Origin: Hellea sp.
GTDB lineage: Bacteria > Pseudomonadota > Alphaproteobacteria > Caulobacterales > Maricaulaceae
NCBI GenBank assembly: GCA_020628425.1
Contig: JAHDEZ010000011.1
Span: 1-63,346 of the forward strand
Reading direction: 5' to 3'
DNA length: 63,346 bases
Shown: in pieces, positions 48,281 to 58,416 of the stretch
Numbering within the stretch: position 1 is the stretch's first letter
How the letters are laid out: each line of letters opens with the position of its first letter
Made by a program: the position numbers and the translations under genes
Notes under the pieces: model-generated
The model's database searches: none
Told to the model about the DNA's origin: nothing
Seen by the model: only the letters and a program-made list of their open reading frames with translations

Positions 48281-50737
48281 GTGACTAAACCACGGATTAT
48301 ACGCACATTTTCAGCCATGCTTATGTCATGTGCGAGTATTTGGGTACTCGCTGGTCAGGCCGCAGCCCAGTCTGCACCTCAGCCCGCCCCTGGAGATGCT
48401 CAGCTTGCGACAGCGCCGACGATTATCCGAACAATTCAGGTGCAAGGAAATCAGCGTGTCGAGGCCAATACGGTCGCATCATACCTGTTATTCGGTCCAG
48501 GTGATCCTTATAGTGAAGAACGGATCGATTTGTCGGTTAAAACGCTTTATGCCACCGGTCTATTCGCGGATGTTCTGATTGAACCGCGTGATGGTAATGT
48601 TCTTATCCGCGTCGTTGAAAACCCAATCATTAACCGGGTTATCCTTGAAGGAAACAAGGCGCTAAAAACCGATAAAATTACAGACGAGATTGAAGCTGAA
48701 CCTCGTGCGATTTTCACACGCGCCAATGTCCAAAGTGATGTTCAGCGCATTATAGAATTATATCGCCAATCGGGCCGTTTTGCGGCAACGGTTGAGCCGA
48801 AGGTTGTTCAACAGCCTCAAAACCGAGTTGACCTGATTTTTGAAATTACAGAAGGTCCAGTTACCGGCGTTAAACGCATTAACTTTATCGGCAATAACGA
48901 ATATTCCGATAAACGCCTTCGGGGTGAAATTGCCACCACTCAGAGTAAATGGTGGAATATCCTGTCGTCTAACGACAATTACGATCCTGGCCGTTTAGAA
49001 TATGACCGAGAGCAGTTGCGGAAGTTTTATACAGACCGTGGTTTCGCGGATTTCCGGGTCGTCTCTGCCGTTGCCGAACTGACCCCGGACCAAGAAAATT
49101 TCTATATTACCTTTACCATCGATGAGGGTGAGGAATATCGATGGGGCGATATCGAAGTGAACACCGAGCTTGATGAGCTCAATAATGAATTCCTGAAGCG
49201 CATCGTTCGCATTAAGTCTGGTGACATTTACAAGGCAAGCGATGTTGAAGATGCAATCGAAACGCTGACATTTGCGGCCGGTACGTCTGGATATGCCTTT
49301 GTGGATATTCAACCGGAAATCAAACGAAACCGCGATACCAAAACTGTGGATTTGGTGTTCAATATTGTTGAGGGACCACGTGTCTATATCGAACGGATTG
49401 ATATCGTTGGTAATACGACAACACTGGATTACGTTATCCGTCGTGAATTGGAATTAGCGGAAGGCGATGCCTTTAACCGCATTCTGCTTGACCGTTCAAA
49501 AAACAAAATCCGCGCCCTGCGTTTCTTCGAAGAAGTTGAAATTGAAGAAACACAAGGCAGCGCACCTGATCGGGCGGTCGTCAAAGTCAGCCTTAAAGAA
49601 CAGCCAACGGGGGAGCTCTCCTTTAGTGCGGGCTTCTCTTCTGCTGACCGATTCCTGGTTGACCTGTCTATTACACAAAGAAACTTGCGCGGACGCGGAC
49701 AGCTTTTACGCTTTGTCGTTCGCACCAGTGCAAATAGACGTGAGATAGACTTACGTTTTACGGAGCCCCGCTTCCTGGGCCGTAACCTGGCCGCTGGCGT
49801 CGAGTTGTTTGATATTACCCTCGACTTCCTTGACGAGGCGAACTTCCGTCAAAGTCGTCAGGGCGCGCTATTCTCCTTGGGTTTCCCGGTCACTGAAAAC
49901 ACCAGTATGGGGGCCCGGTACTCCATCCGAAAGGAAAGTATCGATGTTCCGGCCTTGTCTTGTATCCCGCAAATCGGTGGACGTCCGCTAAACAGCAGTT
50001 TGTGTGACCCGATCACCAATCGCCCATATGATGACCGTCTTTCATCTATTTTTGGATATACATTTGCTTGGGACCGTAGAAACGACCCTATCACGCCGAC
50101 ACGCGGTTTTGACATGCGCTTCTCGCAGGATTTCGCGGGTCTCGGCGGAGATGTGCGCTATCTGCGTTCCGACTTTACCGCCAATGCCTATAGAGGCCTG
50201 GCTAAGGAAGTTATCGCCAGTGCCCGTGTATCCGGTGGTTATATAACCGGTTGGGGTGGTGACCCTATTCAAATTAATGACCGTTTCTTCAAAGGCAACT
50301 TTGACTTCCGGGGTTATGATACGGCGGGTATTGGCCCAAGACAGATGCGGAATGTACCGCTGGGGAATGGTGAATTTGCCCAAATCCGCGATATCGCGCT
50401 GGGTGGTAATGCCTATGGTCTGGCTGCAGCTGAGGTGAGTTTTCCGCTTGGCATTAGCAGTCTTTTGGGTAGCTTGTGGGTCGAAGCAGGCGGCGTTGGC
50501 CTGCTGGATGATGAATTTAAATCGCTTGAAGGTGTACGAATTTTTGACCAAGGCCTACCGACAGAAACGCCTGAGTTCTTTATTGTGGACGAGCTCTCGG
50601 TTCGGGCAATGGCGGGTGCCAGTATTTTCTGGGAAAGTCCGTTCGGTCCTTTACGATTTGACTTCACAAAACCACTTCGTCAATTCCCATATGACGAGCG
50701 GAAGTCCTTCCAATTTACGACACGAACAAGGTTCTAA
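48281..50737 (+). CDS. bamA: Outer membrane protein assembly factor BamA
   Basis: Central subunit of the BAM complex that folds and inserts outer-membrane beta-barrels. Five POTRA domains (for example IRTIQVQGNQRVEANTV at the start, then NRVILEGNKAL) precede a 16-strand barrel with GRGQLLRFVVRTSANRRE and GSFRGYD-like FDFRGYD, ending in Phe. I take GTG 48281 as start, giving MTKPRIIRT and a signal sequence cut after AGQAAAQ. Earlier ATGs (48221, 48242) lie within rseP and would put a long hydrophilic stretch ahead of the signal sequence. Length is about 818 residues. Confidence 0.95.
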   Translation: MTKPRIIRTFSAMLMSCASIWVLAGQAAAQSAPQPAPGDAQLATAPTIIRTIQVQGNQRVEANTVASYLLFGPGDPYSEERIDLSVKTLYATGLFADVLIEPRDGNVLIRVVENPIINRVILEGNKALKTDKITDEIEAEPRAIFTRANVQSDVQRIIELYRQSGRFAATVEPKVVQQPQNRVDLIFEITEGPVTGVKRINFIGNNEYSDKRLRGEIATTQSKWWNILSSNDNYDPGRLEYDREQLRKFYTDRGFADFRVVSAVAELTPDQENFYITFTIDEGEEYRWGDIEVNTELDELNNEFLKRIVRIKSGDIYKASDVEDAIETLTFAAGTSGYAFVDIQPEIKRNRDTKTVDLVFNIVEGPRVYIERIDIVGNTTTLDYVIRRELELAEGDAFNRILLDRSKNKIRALRFFEEVEIEETQGSAPDRAVVKVSLKEQPTGELSFSAGFSSADRFLVDLSITQRNLRGRGQLLRFVVRTSANRREIDLRFTEPRFLGRNLAAGVELFDITLDFLDEANFRQSRQGALFSLGFPVTENTSMGARYSIRKESIDVPALSCIPQIGGRPLNSSLCDPITNRPYDDRLSSIFGYTFAWDRRNDPITPTRGFDMRFSQDFAGLGGDVRYLRSDFTANAYRGLAKEVIASARVSGGYITGWGGDPIQINDRFFKGNFDFRGYDTAGIGPRQMRNVPLGNGEFAQIRDIALGGNAYGLAAAEVSFPLGISSLLGSLWVEAGGVGLLDDEFKSLEGVRIFDQGLPTETPEFFIVDELSVRAMAGASIFWESPFGPLRFDFTKPLRQFPYDERKSFQFTTRTRF

Positions 50738-50739
50738 TT

Positions 50740-51318
50740 ATGAAAATCATGTCTAAACTGTATCGCACAGCGATTGCGACAGTGGCGGCTTTGCTGATGA
50801 CTGTATCAGCTTACGCCCAAAGCACTATTCTGGTCGTCGACCAAAGCCGTATTCTGAGAGAATCAGAAGTTGGTAAACACATTAATCGTCAGCTTGAAAG
50901 CATTGCTAAAACCATGGAATCAGAGCTGAAAGCCGCGGTTTCTCCGCTCGAAGCTGAGGGTAAAACTCTGCAGGCTGAATTACAGGCCTTGGGCCAGACT
51001 AATCTGTCTACGCGCCCTGACCTACAAAGCCGGGTTCAAAACTTTGCGGGTAAATCACAGGCCCAACAGGTTGAAGCTGTCATGAAACAGCGTGAGTTGG
51101 CGGCAACAGAGCGTGCAGCCTTTGCCAAAGTCTCGGCTAAGCTTGAAGAAATTCTGAAAGTTATCGTTGCGGAACGTAATGCTGATGTGGTCATTGACCG
51201 TTCAGCCGTTATCTACGGTAAGCCGGCTGATGTTACGGATGTCGTTTTGAGCCGCCTAAACAGCCAAATGCGCACCGTTCAGGTTACGCGCGAAAGATTG
51301 CCGCGTCCAAGCCGGTAA
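50740..51318 (+). CDS. skp: OmpH/Skp-family periplasmic chaperone
   Basis: A 192-residue protein with a signal peptide cut after VSAYAQ. It is mostly coiled-coil alpha-helix, as in Skp trimers that hold unfolded outer-membrane proteins. STILVVDQSRILRESEVGKHI is the conserved first strand. It lies 2 bases after bamA and before lpxD, the classical place. The C-terminus is basic (ERLPRPSR). Confidence 0.9.
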   Translation: MKIMSKLYRTAIATVAALLMTVSAYAQSTILVVDQSRILRESEVGKHINRQLESIAKTMESELKAAVSPLEAEGKTLQAELQALGQTNLSTRPDLQSRVQNFAGKSQAQQVEAVMKQRELAATERAAFAKVSAKLEEILKVIVAERNADVVIDRSAVIYGKPADVTDVVLSRLNSQMRTVQVTRERLPRPSR

Positions 51319-51367
51319 CGTAATTTATAAGCTTTGAAACAGGCTCTGCCTGGCGTAAGAGTGAGCT

Positions 51368-52372
51368 ATGATTGATAGCCGATTTTACGACCGGACGGGG
51401 CCTTTTTCTTTGGGCGATCTTCTCGATGGCCTGGATGTTGGGCCTCTGCCCGGAGATGGGTATATGGATGAAGAGATCCGGATGCCCGCCGACCTCGCAA
51501 CGGCGCAAGCTGGTGAGATCAGTTTTCTTAGTCACAGAAAGTTTAAATCCGCGCTGGAAACCTCTTCGGCCACGGCCTGTTTTGTGACCGAAAAGCTGGC
51601 AACAGATTTAGCGTCCCGTCACATCATACCAATTATTTCCAAATACCCTCGCGCACATTTTGCCCGCATTGTCCAAAAGCTCGTAAAAAAGCGAGAATTG
51701 GGGACATCTGAAGCCGCCTATCAAGCGGCTCCAACGGCTCGAATTCACAACTCGGCTGTAATTGGCGATGGCGCTGTTATCGAAGATAAAGCCTATATTG
51801 GACCGCACTGTATAATTGGCCCTGGCGTCAGAATTGGTGCGGGCTCGGTTTTAGAGGGCCATAATATGATTGAATGCGCTGATATTGGTGCTGATTGTCA
51901 GATTAAATCCGGCGCCCAAATCGGTGGCGAAGGCTTTGGTATGGACGGTGATGAAAAGGGCATTGTTAATCTTCCGCATGTGGGCTGCGCCATAGTAGGT
52001 GACCGTGTCAGGATAGGTTCCCATAGTTGCGTGGACCGGGGCTTCCTGGGCGATACGACTATAGGTGACGATGTGAAAATCGATAATCTGGTGCAGATAG
52101 CTCATAATTGTTCCATCGGGGCCGGGACAATGATTGCGGGTCGTGTCGGCATTTCCGGTAGTTGCAAAATTGGTAAGAATGTACGCATGGGCGGGGCCGT
52201 AGGATTAGCCGATCATTTGGAAATCGGTGATAATGCGCAGATTGCGGCTTCATCAGGCTTGATGAAAGATGTTCCGGCCGGGGAATATTGGGGCGGTACG
52301 CCTGCCACCCCTATTCGTGAACAAATGAAAATAATCGCTGCGACCCGAAAGCTGATAGAAAAAAAGTCATGA
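51368..52372 (+). CDS. lpxD: UDP-3-O-acylglucosamine N-acyltransferase
   Basis: Third step of lipid A synthesis: adds the second acyl chain to UDP-acylglucosamine. It has 334 residues with an N-terminal uridine-binding domain (AGEISFLSHRKF) and a left-handed beta-helix of hexapeptide repeats (AVIGDGAVIEDKAYIG). The catalytic His is in DNLVQIAHNCSIG. It overlaps fabZ by 4 bases. Confidence 0.96.
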   Translation: MIDSRFYDRTGPFSLGDLLDGLDVGPLPGDGYMDEEIRMPADLATAQAGEISFLSHRKFKSALETSSATACFVTEKLATDLASRHIIPIISKYPRAHFARIVQKLVKKRELGTSEAAYQAAPTARIHNSAVIGDGAVIEDKAYIGPHCIIGPGVRIGAGSVLEGHNMIECADIGADCQIKSGAQIGGEGFGMDGDEKGIVNLPHVGCAIVGDRVRIGSHSCVDRGFLGDTTIGDDVKIDNLVQIAHNCSIGAGTMIAGRVGISGSCKIGKNVRMGGAVGLADHLEIGDNAQIAASSGLMKDVPAGEYWGGTPATPIREQMKIIAATRKLIEKKS

Positions 52373-52839
52373 CCGACATATTACGGCCTAAAGTTTCTCT
52401 CCCTATGGACAGGGATGAGATCAAAAAATATTTGCCTCATAGGGCACCTATGCTGTTTCTGGATAAGGTGACGGCGATAGGTGAACAGAGCATTGAGGTG
52501 CAGTCCTATGCTAATCCTGAGGCTGATTACTTCAAAGGGCATTTTCCAGAACTGCCTATACAGCCCGGTGTTTTGATCGTTGAAGCTGTGGCGCAGGCTG
52601 GCGCTTTATTGGTGCTGCTAACGGATGGTCTGCCCGCGGATATGTTTATGGGATTCTCCTCCATCGATAGTGCGAAGTTTAAAAAACCAGTTTTCCCCGG
52701 CGCAAATATGGTCATCACTGTAAAAATCGTCGGAAAGCGCCTGCCATTTTATAGATTTTCCGGTCGAGTTTCTGTAGATGAAAAGCTGGTGGCCAGTATT
52801 GATTTCAAAGCGGCCCAAATGAAATTTGATTCGAATTAG
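52369..52839 (+). CDS. fabZ: 3-hydroxyacyl-ACP dehydratase FabZ
   Basis: Hot-dog-fold dehydratase in fatty-acid synthesis, 156 residues. Motifs: LPHRAPMLFLDKV, FKGHFPELPIQPGVLIVEAVAQAG (catalytic His and Glu). It competes with the Lpx acyltransferases for hydroxyacyl-ACP, which fits its place between lpxD and lpxA. It overlaps lpxD and is 3 bases from lpxA. Confidence 0.97.
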   Translation: MTDILRPKVSLPMDRDEIKKYLPHRAPMLFLDKVTAIGEQSIEVQSYANPEADYFKGHFPELPIQPGVLIVEAVAQAGALLVLLTDGLPADMFMGFSSIDSAKFKKPVFPGANMVITVKIVGKRLPFYRFSGRVSVDEKLVASIDFKAAQMKFDSN

Positions 52840-52842
52840 CCT

Positions 52843-53640
52843 ATGACCGTTTTTATTCATCCATCTTCTTTTGTCGATCCCAAAGCGGAACTGGCGGAAG
52901 GTGTCCATATCGGTCCGCTTTGTGTTGTGGGCCCGCAGGTCAAGCTTGGGAAGAACGTCAAGCTTGTAAGCCAGGTTAGCATAGATGGACACACGGAAAT
53001 CGGCGCAGATTGTCAGCTTTATCCATTTGTTTCTCTAGGTCACCCGCCTCAAGATTTTAAACATAAAGGCGGCGACGTCCGTTTAATTATTGGCGAGCGC
53101 AATGTGTTCAGAGAATTGGTCAATATCCATCCGGGGACCGATGCGGGTGTTAGAGATACGGTCATTGGAAATGACTGTTACATGATGGTCGGTAGTCATC
53201 TCGCTCACGAGGGACAAATGGGCAATAATGTCGTGGTGTCCAATGGTGTCCAAATTGGTGGCAGTGTATCCATCGGCGACCACGCCATTCTCGGTGGGTT
53301 GTCGGCCGTACACCAATATACTCGGATCGGCGCTCACGCTTTTATTGGCGGGATGGCTACGGTTACGACAGATGTTATTCCCTATGGCTCTGTGGTAGGT
53401 AATGCGGCCCATCTGGCTGGTTTGAACGTTATCGGTCTCAAGCGTCGTGGCTTTGACAAAAAAGCTATTCAGGAGCTGCGTTCGGCTTACCGTCTTTTAT
53501 TTGCGCAAGAGGGTACGTTTGCCGAGCGTCTTGATGATACGGCAAGGCTTTATAGTGAGCATGAATTGGTTATGGAAATTGTCGAATTTATCCGGGCCAA
53601 GGAAAAGCGCAATATTTGTATGCCACCGACGCGGAGCTAA
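52843..53640 (+). CDS. lpxA: UDP-N-acetylglucosamine acyltransferase
   Basis: First enzyme of lipid A synthesis, a trimeric hexapeptide-repeat protein of 265 residues. Repeats run from IHPSSFVDPKAELAEGVHIG, with catalytic His in MVGSHLAHEGQMGNNVV, and a helical C-terminal domain (GLKRRGFDKKAIQELRSAYRLLF) that binds the acyl chain. lpxI starts 2 bases after its stop. Confidence 0.97.
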   Translation: MTVFIHPSSFVDPKAELAEGVHIGPLCVVGPQVKLGKNVKLVSQVSIDGHTEIGADCQLYPFVSLGHPPQDFKHKGGDVRLIIGERNVFRELVNIHPGTDAGVRDTVIGNDCYMMVGSHLAHEGQMGNNVVVSNGVQIGGSVSIGDHAILGGLSAVHQYTRIGAHAFIGGMATVTTDVIPYGSVVGNAAHLAGLNVIGLKRRGFDKKAIQELRSAYRLLFAQEGTFAERLDDTARLYSEHELVMEIVEFIRAKEKRNICMPPTRS

Positions 53641-53642
53641 TC

Positions 53643-54464
53643 GTGAAGGTTGGGCTACTTGCAGGATCAGGTCGTTTGCCCAATGCTGTGGCAGCAGGTG
53701 CGTTGGAACAGGGCTATGAACTTTATATCGCTCAAGTCAATGGTGATAAAACCATCGACGCCGAAGGCGATATTTACGGCATTGGGGAATTTGGTCGTAT
53801 CACCAAGGACTTCAAAGCTGCCGGTGTGACCCATGTTTGTTTTGCGGGAATTGTCGAGCGACCAGACTTTAAGCGACTAAAGCCTGATTTCAAAGGCCTG
53901 ACGCGATTACCAGGCGCTGTTCTGGCGGCCCGTGATGGCGACGATGCTTTGCTGAGATATGTGGTCGGATCTTTTGAGAAAGAGGGTTTTGATGTGCTCT
54001 CACCGCAGCAATTATGCGCATCCATTCTGGCACCTGCGGGTCATATCGGTCAGCACAAGATGGAAAAGGCTGACCGGGATGACGCGGAGCAGGCCATGAA
54101 GATAGCCCGTGAAATTGGGGCATTGGATATTGGGCAAGGGGCTGTGGTTTGTCGGGGGCTGACCCTGGCTGTTGAGGCTCAGGAGGGGACGGATGCTATG
54201 CTTCGCCGCGTGGCCACTTTGCCGTCGGACATTCGCGGCACGCCTGATGTGCCTTGTGGTGTCTTGGCAAAAATGGTCAAACCTGGGCAGGATGACCGTG
54301 TCGATTTGCCCACGATTGGTCCCGAGACGGTCAGATTGGCAATAGCTGCCGGACTGGCGGGCATTATCGTCGAGGCCGAGCGGGCCTTTGTTATAGACCG
54401 TGAAGAGCTTGTCACTCTAGCTGACGAAGCCAATCTATTTGTCGTTGGACTGCCGGGCAGTTAA
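53643..54464 (+). CDS. lpxI: UDP-2,3-diacylglucosamine pyrophosphatase LpxI
   Basis: Cleaves UDP-diacylglucosamine to lipid X and UMP; it replaces LpxH in alphaproteobacteria. It has 273 residues (DUF1009 family) with KVGLLAGSGRLPNAVA, GEFGRITKDFKAAGVTHVCFAGIVERPDF and an acidic C-terminal active-site domain. The start is GTG 53643, since the earlier in-frame ATG at 53616 would only re-read the end of lpxA. Lies between lpxA and lpxB as expected. Confidence 0.95.
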   Translation: MKVGLLAGSGRLPNAVAAGALEQGYELYIAQVNGDKTIDAEGDIYGIGEFGRITKDFKAAGVTHVCFAGIVERPDFKRLKPDFKGLTRLPGAVLAARDGDDALLRYVVGSFEKEGFDVLSPQQLCASILAPAGHIGQHKMEKADRDDAEQAMKIAREIGALDIGQGAVVCRGLTLAVEAQEGTDAMLRRVATLPSDIRGTPDVPCGVLAKMVKPGQDDRVDLPTIGPETVRLAIAAGLAGIIVEAERAFVIDREELVTLADEANLFVVGLPGS

Positions 54465-54469
54465 GATAA

Positions 54470-55648
54470 ATGACTGGGTCGAAAATATTTCTGGTCGCCG
54501 CTGAACCTTCCGGGGACAGCCTTGCAGCCGGGCTCATTCGTGAAATCAGAGATTTAAAACCGGAAATTCAAATCAGCGGTATTGGCGGAACCGGCATGGC
54601 CGCGGAAAATGTCAGCTCTGATTTTGATATTTCATCTCTAGCCATTCTCGGATTTACCGAAGCCGTCAGAGCGCTTCCCATGGTGCGTCGCAAAGTGCGA
54701 GAGGCGCGGGATATGATAATGTTGGAACGTCCAGATGCGGTGATTCTCATTGATAGTTGGGGATTTATGATCCGTGTCGCAGAGGCGCTGAAAAAGTCGA
54801 ATTATACGGGTCACATCATTAAATATGTAGCCCCGCAAGTCTGGGCTATGCGCCCCGGACGGGCCAAAACCTTGGCTCGGTTTGCGGACCATTTGTTGTC
54901 CATACAAAGCATGGATCCGCCATATTTTGAAAAATATGGATTACCAGTCGAATTCGTTGGCAATCCCATGTTCGATGAAGATTTTTCACCGACCCATAAA
55001 GGTGACTTTCGTGAGCGGCATAAGCTCGGAGATGAGCGGATTGTTACAGTTCTGTTCGGTAGCCGCCCGGCAGAGATAGACAGTCTCTACGAGCCGTTCG
55101 CTAACAGTGTGGAGCAAGTCCTTGCAAAGCATCAGGATGTTCATATTTGTACGATTGCGCCGCCAAACATCCAAGACAAGTTGAATGGATTAAGGCAAAA
55201 CGATAAGCGCATTGCCAAAGTCATGGACATAGATGCGGACGATAAGAAGGCCTTGTTTGCCAATACAACAGTGGCTCTGGCCGCCTCGGGTACGGTGACA
55301 ACACAATTGGCTATGTCCGGTACGCCGAGTGTCGTGGCTTATAAACTAAGCCCTATAACTTTTGCAATTGCCAGGCATCTCTACAAGCCTAACCATATCT
55401 CTCTGGTGAATATTTCGGCAGATGAGCGTATCATCCCTGAATTCATGCAAGGTGATGTAACAGCAGACAAGCTATTGCTGGAGTTGTTTAAATTCTTGCA
55501 AGATGATGATTACCGGGCGGCTATCTCACAGCGTCTCTTGAGGCAAATAGACGTTATGAAAGGAAAAGGCGGCTCCGCATCTAAACGGGCCGCCTCTGCA
55601 GTTCTTAAGATTTTAGACGAGGCCTATCGGTCGTCAACATTCACATAA
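54470..55648 (+). CDS. lpxB: Lipid A disaccharide synthase
   Basis: GT-B glycosyltransferase (GT19) joining lipid X to UDP-diacylglucosamine, 392 residues. Markers: [48 protein letters not shown] and [24 protein letters not shown] in the donor site. Last gene of the plus-strand envelope cluster. Its final 25 bases overlap the 3' end of the convergent gltA gene, leaving no room for a terminator between them. Confidence 0.96.
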   Translation: MTGSKIFLVAAEPSGDSLAAGLIREIRDLKPEIQISGIGGTGMAAENVSSDFDISSLAILGFTEAVRALPMVRRKVREARDMIMLERPDAVILIDSWGFMIRVAEALKKSNYTGHIIKYVAPQVWAMRPGRAKTLARFADHLLSIQSMDPPYFEKYGLPVEFVGNPMFDEDFSPTHKGDFRERHKLGDERIVTVLFGSRPAEIDSLYEPFANSVEQVLAKHQDVHICTIAPPNIQDKLNGLRQNDKRIAKVMDIDADDKKALFANTTVALAASGTVTTQLAMSGTPSVVAYKLSPITFAIARHLYKPNHISLVNISADERIIPEFMQGDVTADKLLLELFKFLQDDDYRAAISQRLLRQIDVMKGKGGSASKRAASAVLKILDEAYRSSTFT

Positions 55649-56925
55649 TCACGGGCTATGGCACCGGAGTAGAGCTGACGTGGACGGCCAATGCGCTGTG
55701 ACGGATCTTCGAGCATTTCATTCCACTGAGAAATCCAGCCGACAGTCCGCGCCAGGGCGAACAGAACAGTGAACATGGATGTCGGGAAGCCCAGAGCGTT
55801 CAACACAATACCGGAATAGAAATCCACATTTGGATAAAGCTTTTTCGTTACGAAATACTCGTCTTCCAAAGCGATTTTTTCCAGCTCTTTGGCAATATCC
55901 AGAATAGGATCATTGAGGTCCAGTTCATCGAGAACTTCATGAGCCACTTTTTGCATAACGCGTGAGCGCGGGTCGAAGTTCTTATAGACACGGTGACCGA
56001 AGCCCATCAAACGGAATGAATCAGACTTGTCCTTGGCACGGGCGATGAATTCCGGGATGCGGTCTACAGTTCCGATTTCGCGCAACATATTCAGACAGGC
56101 CTCATTGGCGCCGCCGTGGCTTGGGCCCCAAAGACAAGCCACACCTGCCGCGATACAAGCATAGGGGTTAGCGCCAGATGAGCCGGCTAGACGCACGGTT
56201 GAAGTCGATGCATTTTGTTCGTGGTCAGCGTGCAGGATGAAAATTTTGTCCATGGCGCGAACAATTGTGTCGCTGACAGTGTATTTTTCGGCCGGAACGG
56301 AGAAACACATCTTCAGGAAGTTCTCGGCATAAGACAGAGAATTTGTCGGATAAACATGTGGCTGGCCGATAGAATATTTATAAGCGCGCGCCGCCAGTGT
56401 CGGCATTTTTGCAATGAGACGGTGCATGGCGATGTCACGGGCTTCGTCACGGGTTGTGTGGGCGTCATCATGGTAGAAACCAGACAAGGCACCGACGGTT
56501 CCGCAGAGCATGGCCATAGGGTGCGCATCACGACGGAACCCGTGGAAGAAGTCTTCAACTTGATCGTGCAGCATGGTGTGCTTGGTGATGGATTCGTCAA
56601 AAGTCTGAAATTCGTCACGTGTCGGCAGTTCGCCATTAATCAGCAGGTAGGCAACTTCGAGGAAGGTTGACTGCTCGGCCAATTGCTCGATGGGATAGCC
56701 CCGGTACAAAAGTTGTCCTTCGGCACCATTGATAAACGTAATCTGAGACTCTGTGGAGCAGGTGGATGTGTAACCTGGATCAAAAGTAAAGTGACCGGAT
56801 TGCTTATATAAGGAGCGTACATCGATACCCGGCGCGCCCATGGAACCCTCATAAATCGGTAGTTCATAGCTGTCGCTACCGATCGTGACGGTCGCGGTGC
56901 CAGTATTCTTGATCTTGTTTTCCAT
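55624..56925 (-). CDS. gltA: Citrate synthase
   Basis: Type II (hexameric) citrate synthase, 433 residues, the entry step of the TCA cycle. Key residues: [16 protein letters not shown] (catalytic His), [11 protein letters not shown], and [14 protein letters not shown]. The N-terminal domain has the Cys/His region typical of the NADH-regulated type only in part. Start is the ATG at 56923-56925. Convergent with lpxB by a 25-base overlap; 14 bases separate it from gltX upstream, so both may be co-transcribed. Confidence 0.97.
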   Translation of the reverse strand: MENKIKNTGTATVTIGSDSYELPIYEGSMGAPGIDVRSLYKQSGHFTFDPGYTSTCSTESQITFINGAEGQLLYRGYPIEQLAEQSTFLEVAYLLINGELPTRDEFQTFDESITKHTMLHDQVEDFFHGFRRDAHPMAMLCGTVGALSGFYHDDAHTTRDEARDIAMHRLIAKMPTLAARAYKYSIGQPHVYPTNSLSYAENFLKMCFSVPAEKYTVSDTIVRAMDKIFILHADHEQNASTSTVRLAGSSGANPYACIAAGVACLWGPSHGGANEACLNMLREIGTVDRIPEFIARAKDKSDSFRLMGFGHRVYKNFDPRSRVMQKVAHEVLDELDLNDPILDIAKELEKIALEDEYFVTKKLYPNVDFYSGIVLNALGFPTSMFTVLFALARTVGWISQWNEMLEDPSQRIGRPRQLYSGAIARDYVNVDDR

Positions 56926-56939
56926 GATTTACTCCAGTT

Positions 56940-58337
56940 CTATTCTTCTTTGTAGGACGTTGCGAGGCAGTCTTGCAAGCGTCCTACGGTTTCTTCTTTT
57001 CCCAAAAAGGCTAAAACATCTGAAAGGTCCGGTGAGGGATGGCCTGCTGTCAGCGCAGCCCGCAGGGGCTGACCAAATTTTCCAAAACCAATATCATTGG
57101 TTTCAGCATATGATTTTAATACGGTCTGTATGGCTTCTCCAGACCATTCCGAAAGCGCCACAAACTCTGGCAGCAGCGCCGATATGTGCTCTTTGGCATC
57201 ATCCCGACGCAGAGGCTTTGCGGCTTTACCCGTAATCTCCAATGGGCGCTCAAGTAATAGATAGGCGCATTTAGCCGCCATATCCTTATAGTTTTTGGCG
57301 CGGCTTTTCAGATTATCCATTGCACCGGTAATGCGCGACGTATCGGCACCGTCCGGCAGGAACGCGGTTAAGCCCGTGAGCAAATCGGCATTATCCATCA
57401 GCTTGAATTGTTCGCCGTTAATATGGTCCATTTTGTCGAAATCGAGCCGGGCAGGGGATTTGTTAATACCGCCCAGTGTAAAGGCTTTTACGGCCTCAGC
57501 GTCGGTGTATACTTCCTGATCATCAATAGACCAGCCGAGTTTGAGCAGATAGTTACGCATGCCTTCTGGTGAATACCCCATATCGCGATAGTCTGTAACT
57601 GCGGCCGCACCTGTTCTTTTTCCGAGCTTTTTACCATCGGGCCCGTGAATAAGCGGGACATGCGCCCATTCCGGTACATTCCAACTCAACCCCTGATAAA
57701 TCAAAGATTGTCGTCCGGCATTAATGAGATGATCATCGCCTCGAATAACATGGGTGACCTCCATATTGTGATCGTCCACAACGACTGCCAGCATATAGGT
57801 CGGTGTGCCATCCGCCCGCAAAAGAACGAGGTCATCGAACTGGTCGTTTTGCCATGTAATCTCGCCTTGCACCTGATCTTGAATGACCGTTTGTCCTTCG
57901 GGAACTTTGAAGCGGATCGTAAATGGTTGACCGGCCGGTTCGTCTTTATCACCGTTCCGCCACGGAGAACGGAAAGCGATACCTTTTTCACGAAACTCCG
58001 CGCGTAATGCGTCTAACTCCTCAGGGGTGCAGTAACAACGATAGGCATGACCGCTATCCAGCAGCGCCTGAGCGGCGGCCACATGGTCGTCCATATTGCG
58101 GCTCTGATAGACAATAGCTCCGTCATGCTCCAGGCCCAGCCAGGCCATGCCGTCCAGAATAGCCTGAGTAGCTTCGGGCGTTGAGCGTTCGCGGTCTGTA
58201 TCTTCGACGCGCAGGCGAAATTCGCCGCCCATTTTGCGCGCATAAAGCCAGCAAAAGAGTGCCGTGCGGGCTCCGCCGATATGCAGATATCCCGTAGGAG
58301 AAGGGGCAAAACGCGTGACGACTTTAGCCGTGGTCAT
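56940..58337 (-). CDS. gltX: Glutamate--tRNA ligase
   Basis: Class I aminoacyl-tRNA synthetase, 465 residues. The HIGH motif is SPTGYLHIGGARTALF. The KMSKS-equivalent reads GPDGKKLGKRTGA, where most relatives have KLSKRHGA, so Ser and His are replaced by Gly and Thr. Other conserved parts: FRLRVEDTDRERS, VVDDHNMEVTHVIRGDDHLINAGRQ. The zinc-like region CYCTPEELDALR is present. If this is the only GltX it must be functional with that loop. A 79-base divergent region upstream, with a 7-bp hairpin, separates it from comEC. Confidence 0.95.
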   Translation of the reverse strand: MTTAKVVTRFAPSPTGYLHIGGARTALFCWLYARKMGGEFRLRVEDTDRERSTPEATQAILDGMAWLGLEHDGAIVYQSRNMDDHVAAAQALLDSGHAYRCYCTPEELDALRAEFREKGIAFRSPWRNGDKDEPAGQPFTIRFKVPEGQTVIQDQVQGEITWQNDQFDDLVLLRADGTPTYMLAVVVDDHNMEVTHVIRGDDHLINAGRQSLIYQGLSWNVPEWAHVPLIHGPDGKKLGKRTGAAAVTDYRDMGYSPEGMRNYLLKLGWSIDDQEVYTDAEAVKAFTLGGINKSPARLDFDKMDHINGEQFKLMDNADLLTGLTAFLPDGADTSRITGAMDNLKSRAKNYKDMAAKCAYLLLERPLEITGKAAKPLRRDDAKEHISALLPEFVALSEWSGEAIQTVLKSYAETNDIGFGKFGQPLRAALTAGHPSPDLSDVLAFLGKEETVGRLQDCLATSYKEE

Positions 58338-58362
58338 AGGGAAAAGTTACCTGTAAGGTGAT

Positions 58363-58384
58363 TTGCGCCTTCTTTATGGCGCAA
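58363..58384 (-). other. Hairpin in the gltX leader
   Basis: TTGCGCC (58363-58369) and GGCGCAA (58378-58384) form a perfect 7-bp stem with an 8-base loop, 26 bases upstream of the gltX start and inside the divergent control region shared with the comEC homologue. Not followed by T-runs on either strand; may be an operator or an mRNA leader structure. Confidence 0.35.
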
Positions 58385-58416
58385 GCCGTTAAATAACAAG
58401 GATTTTCGCAGTATTT

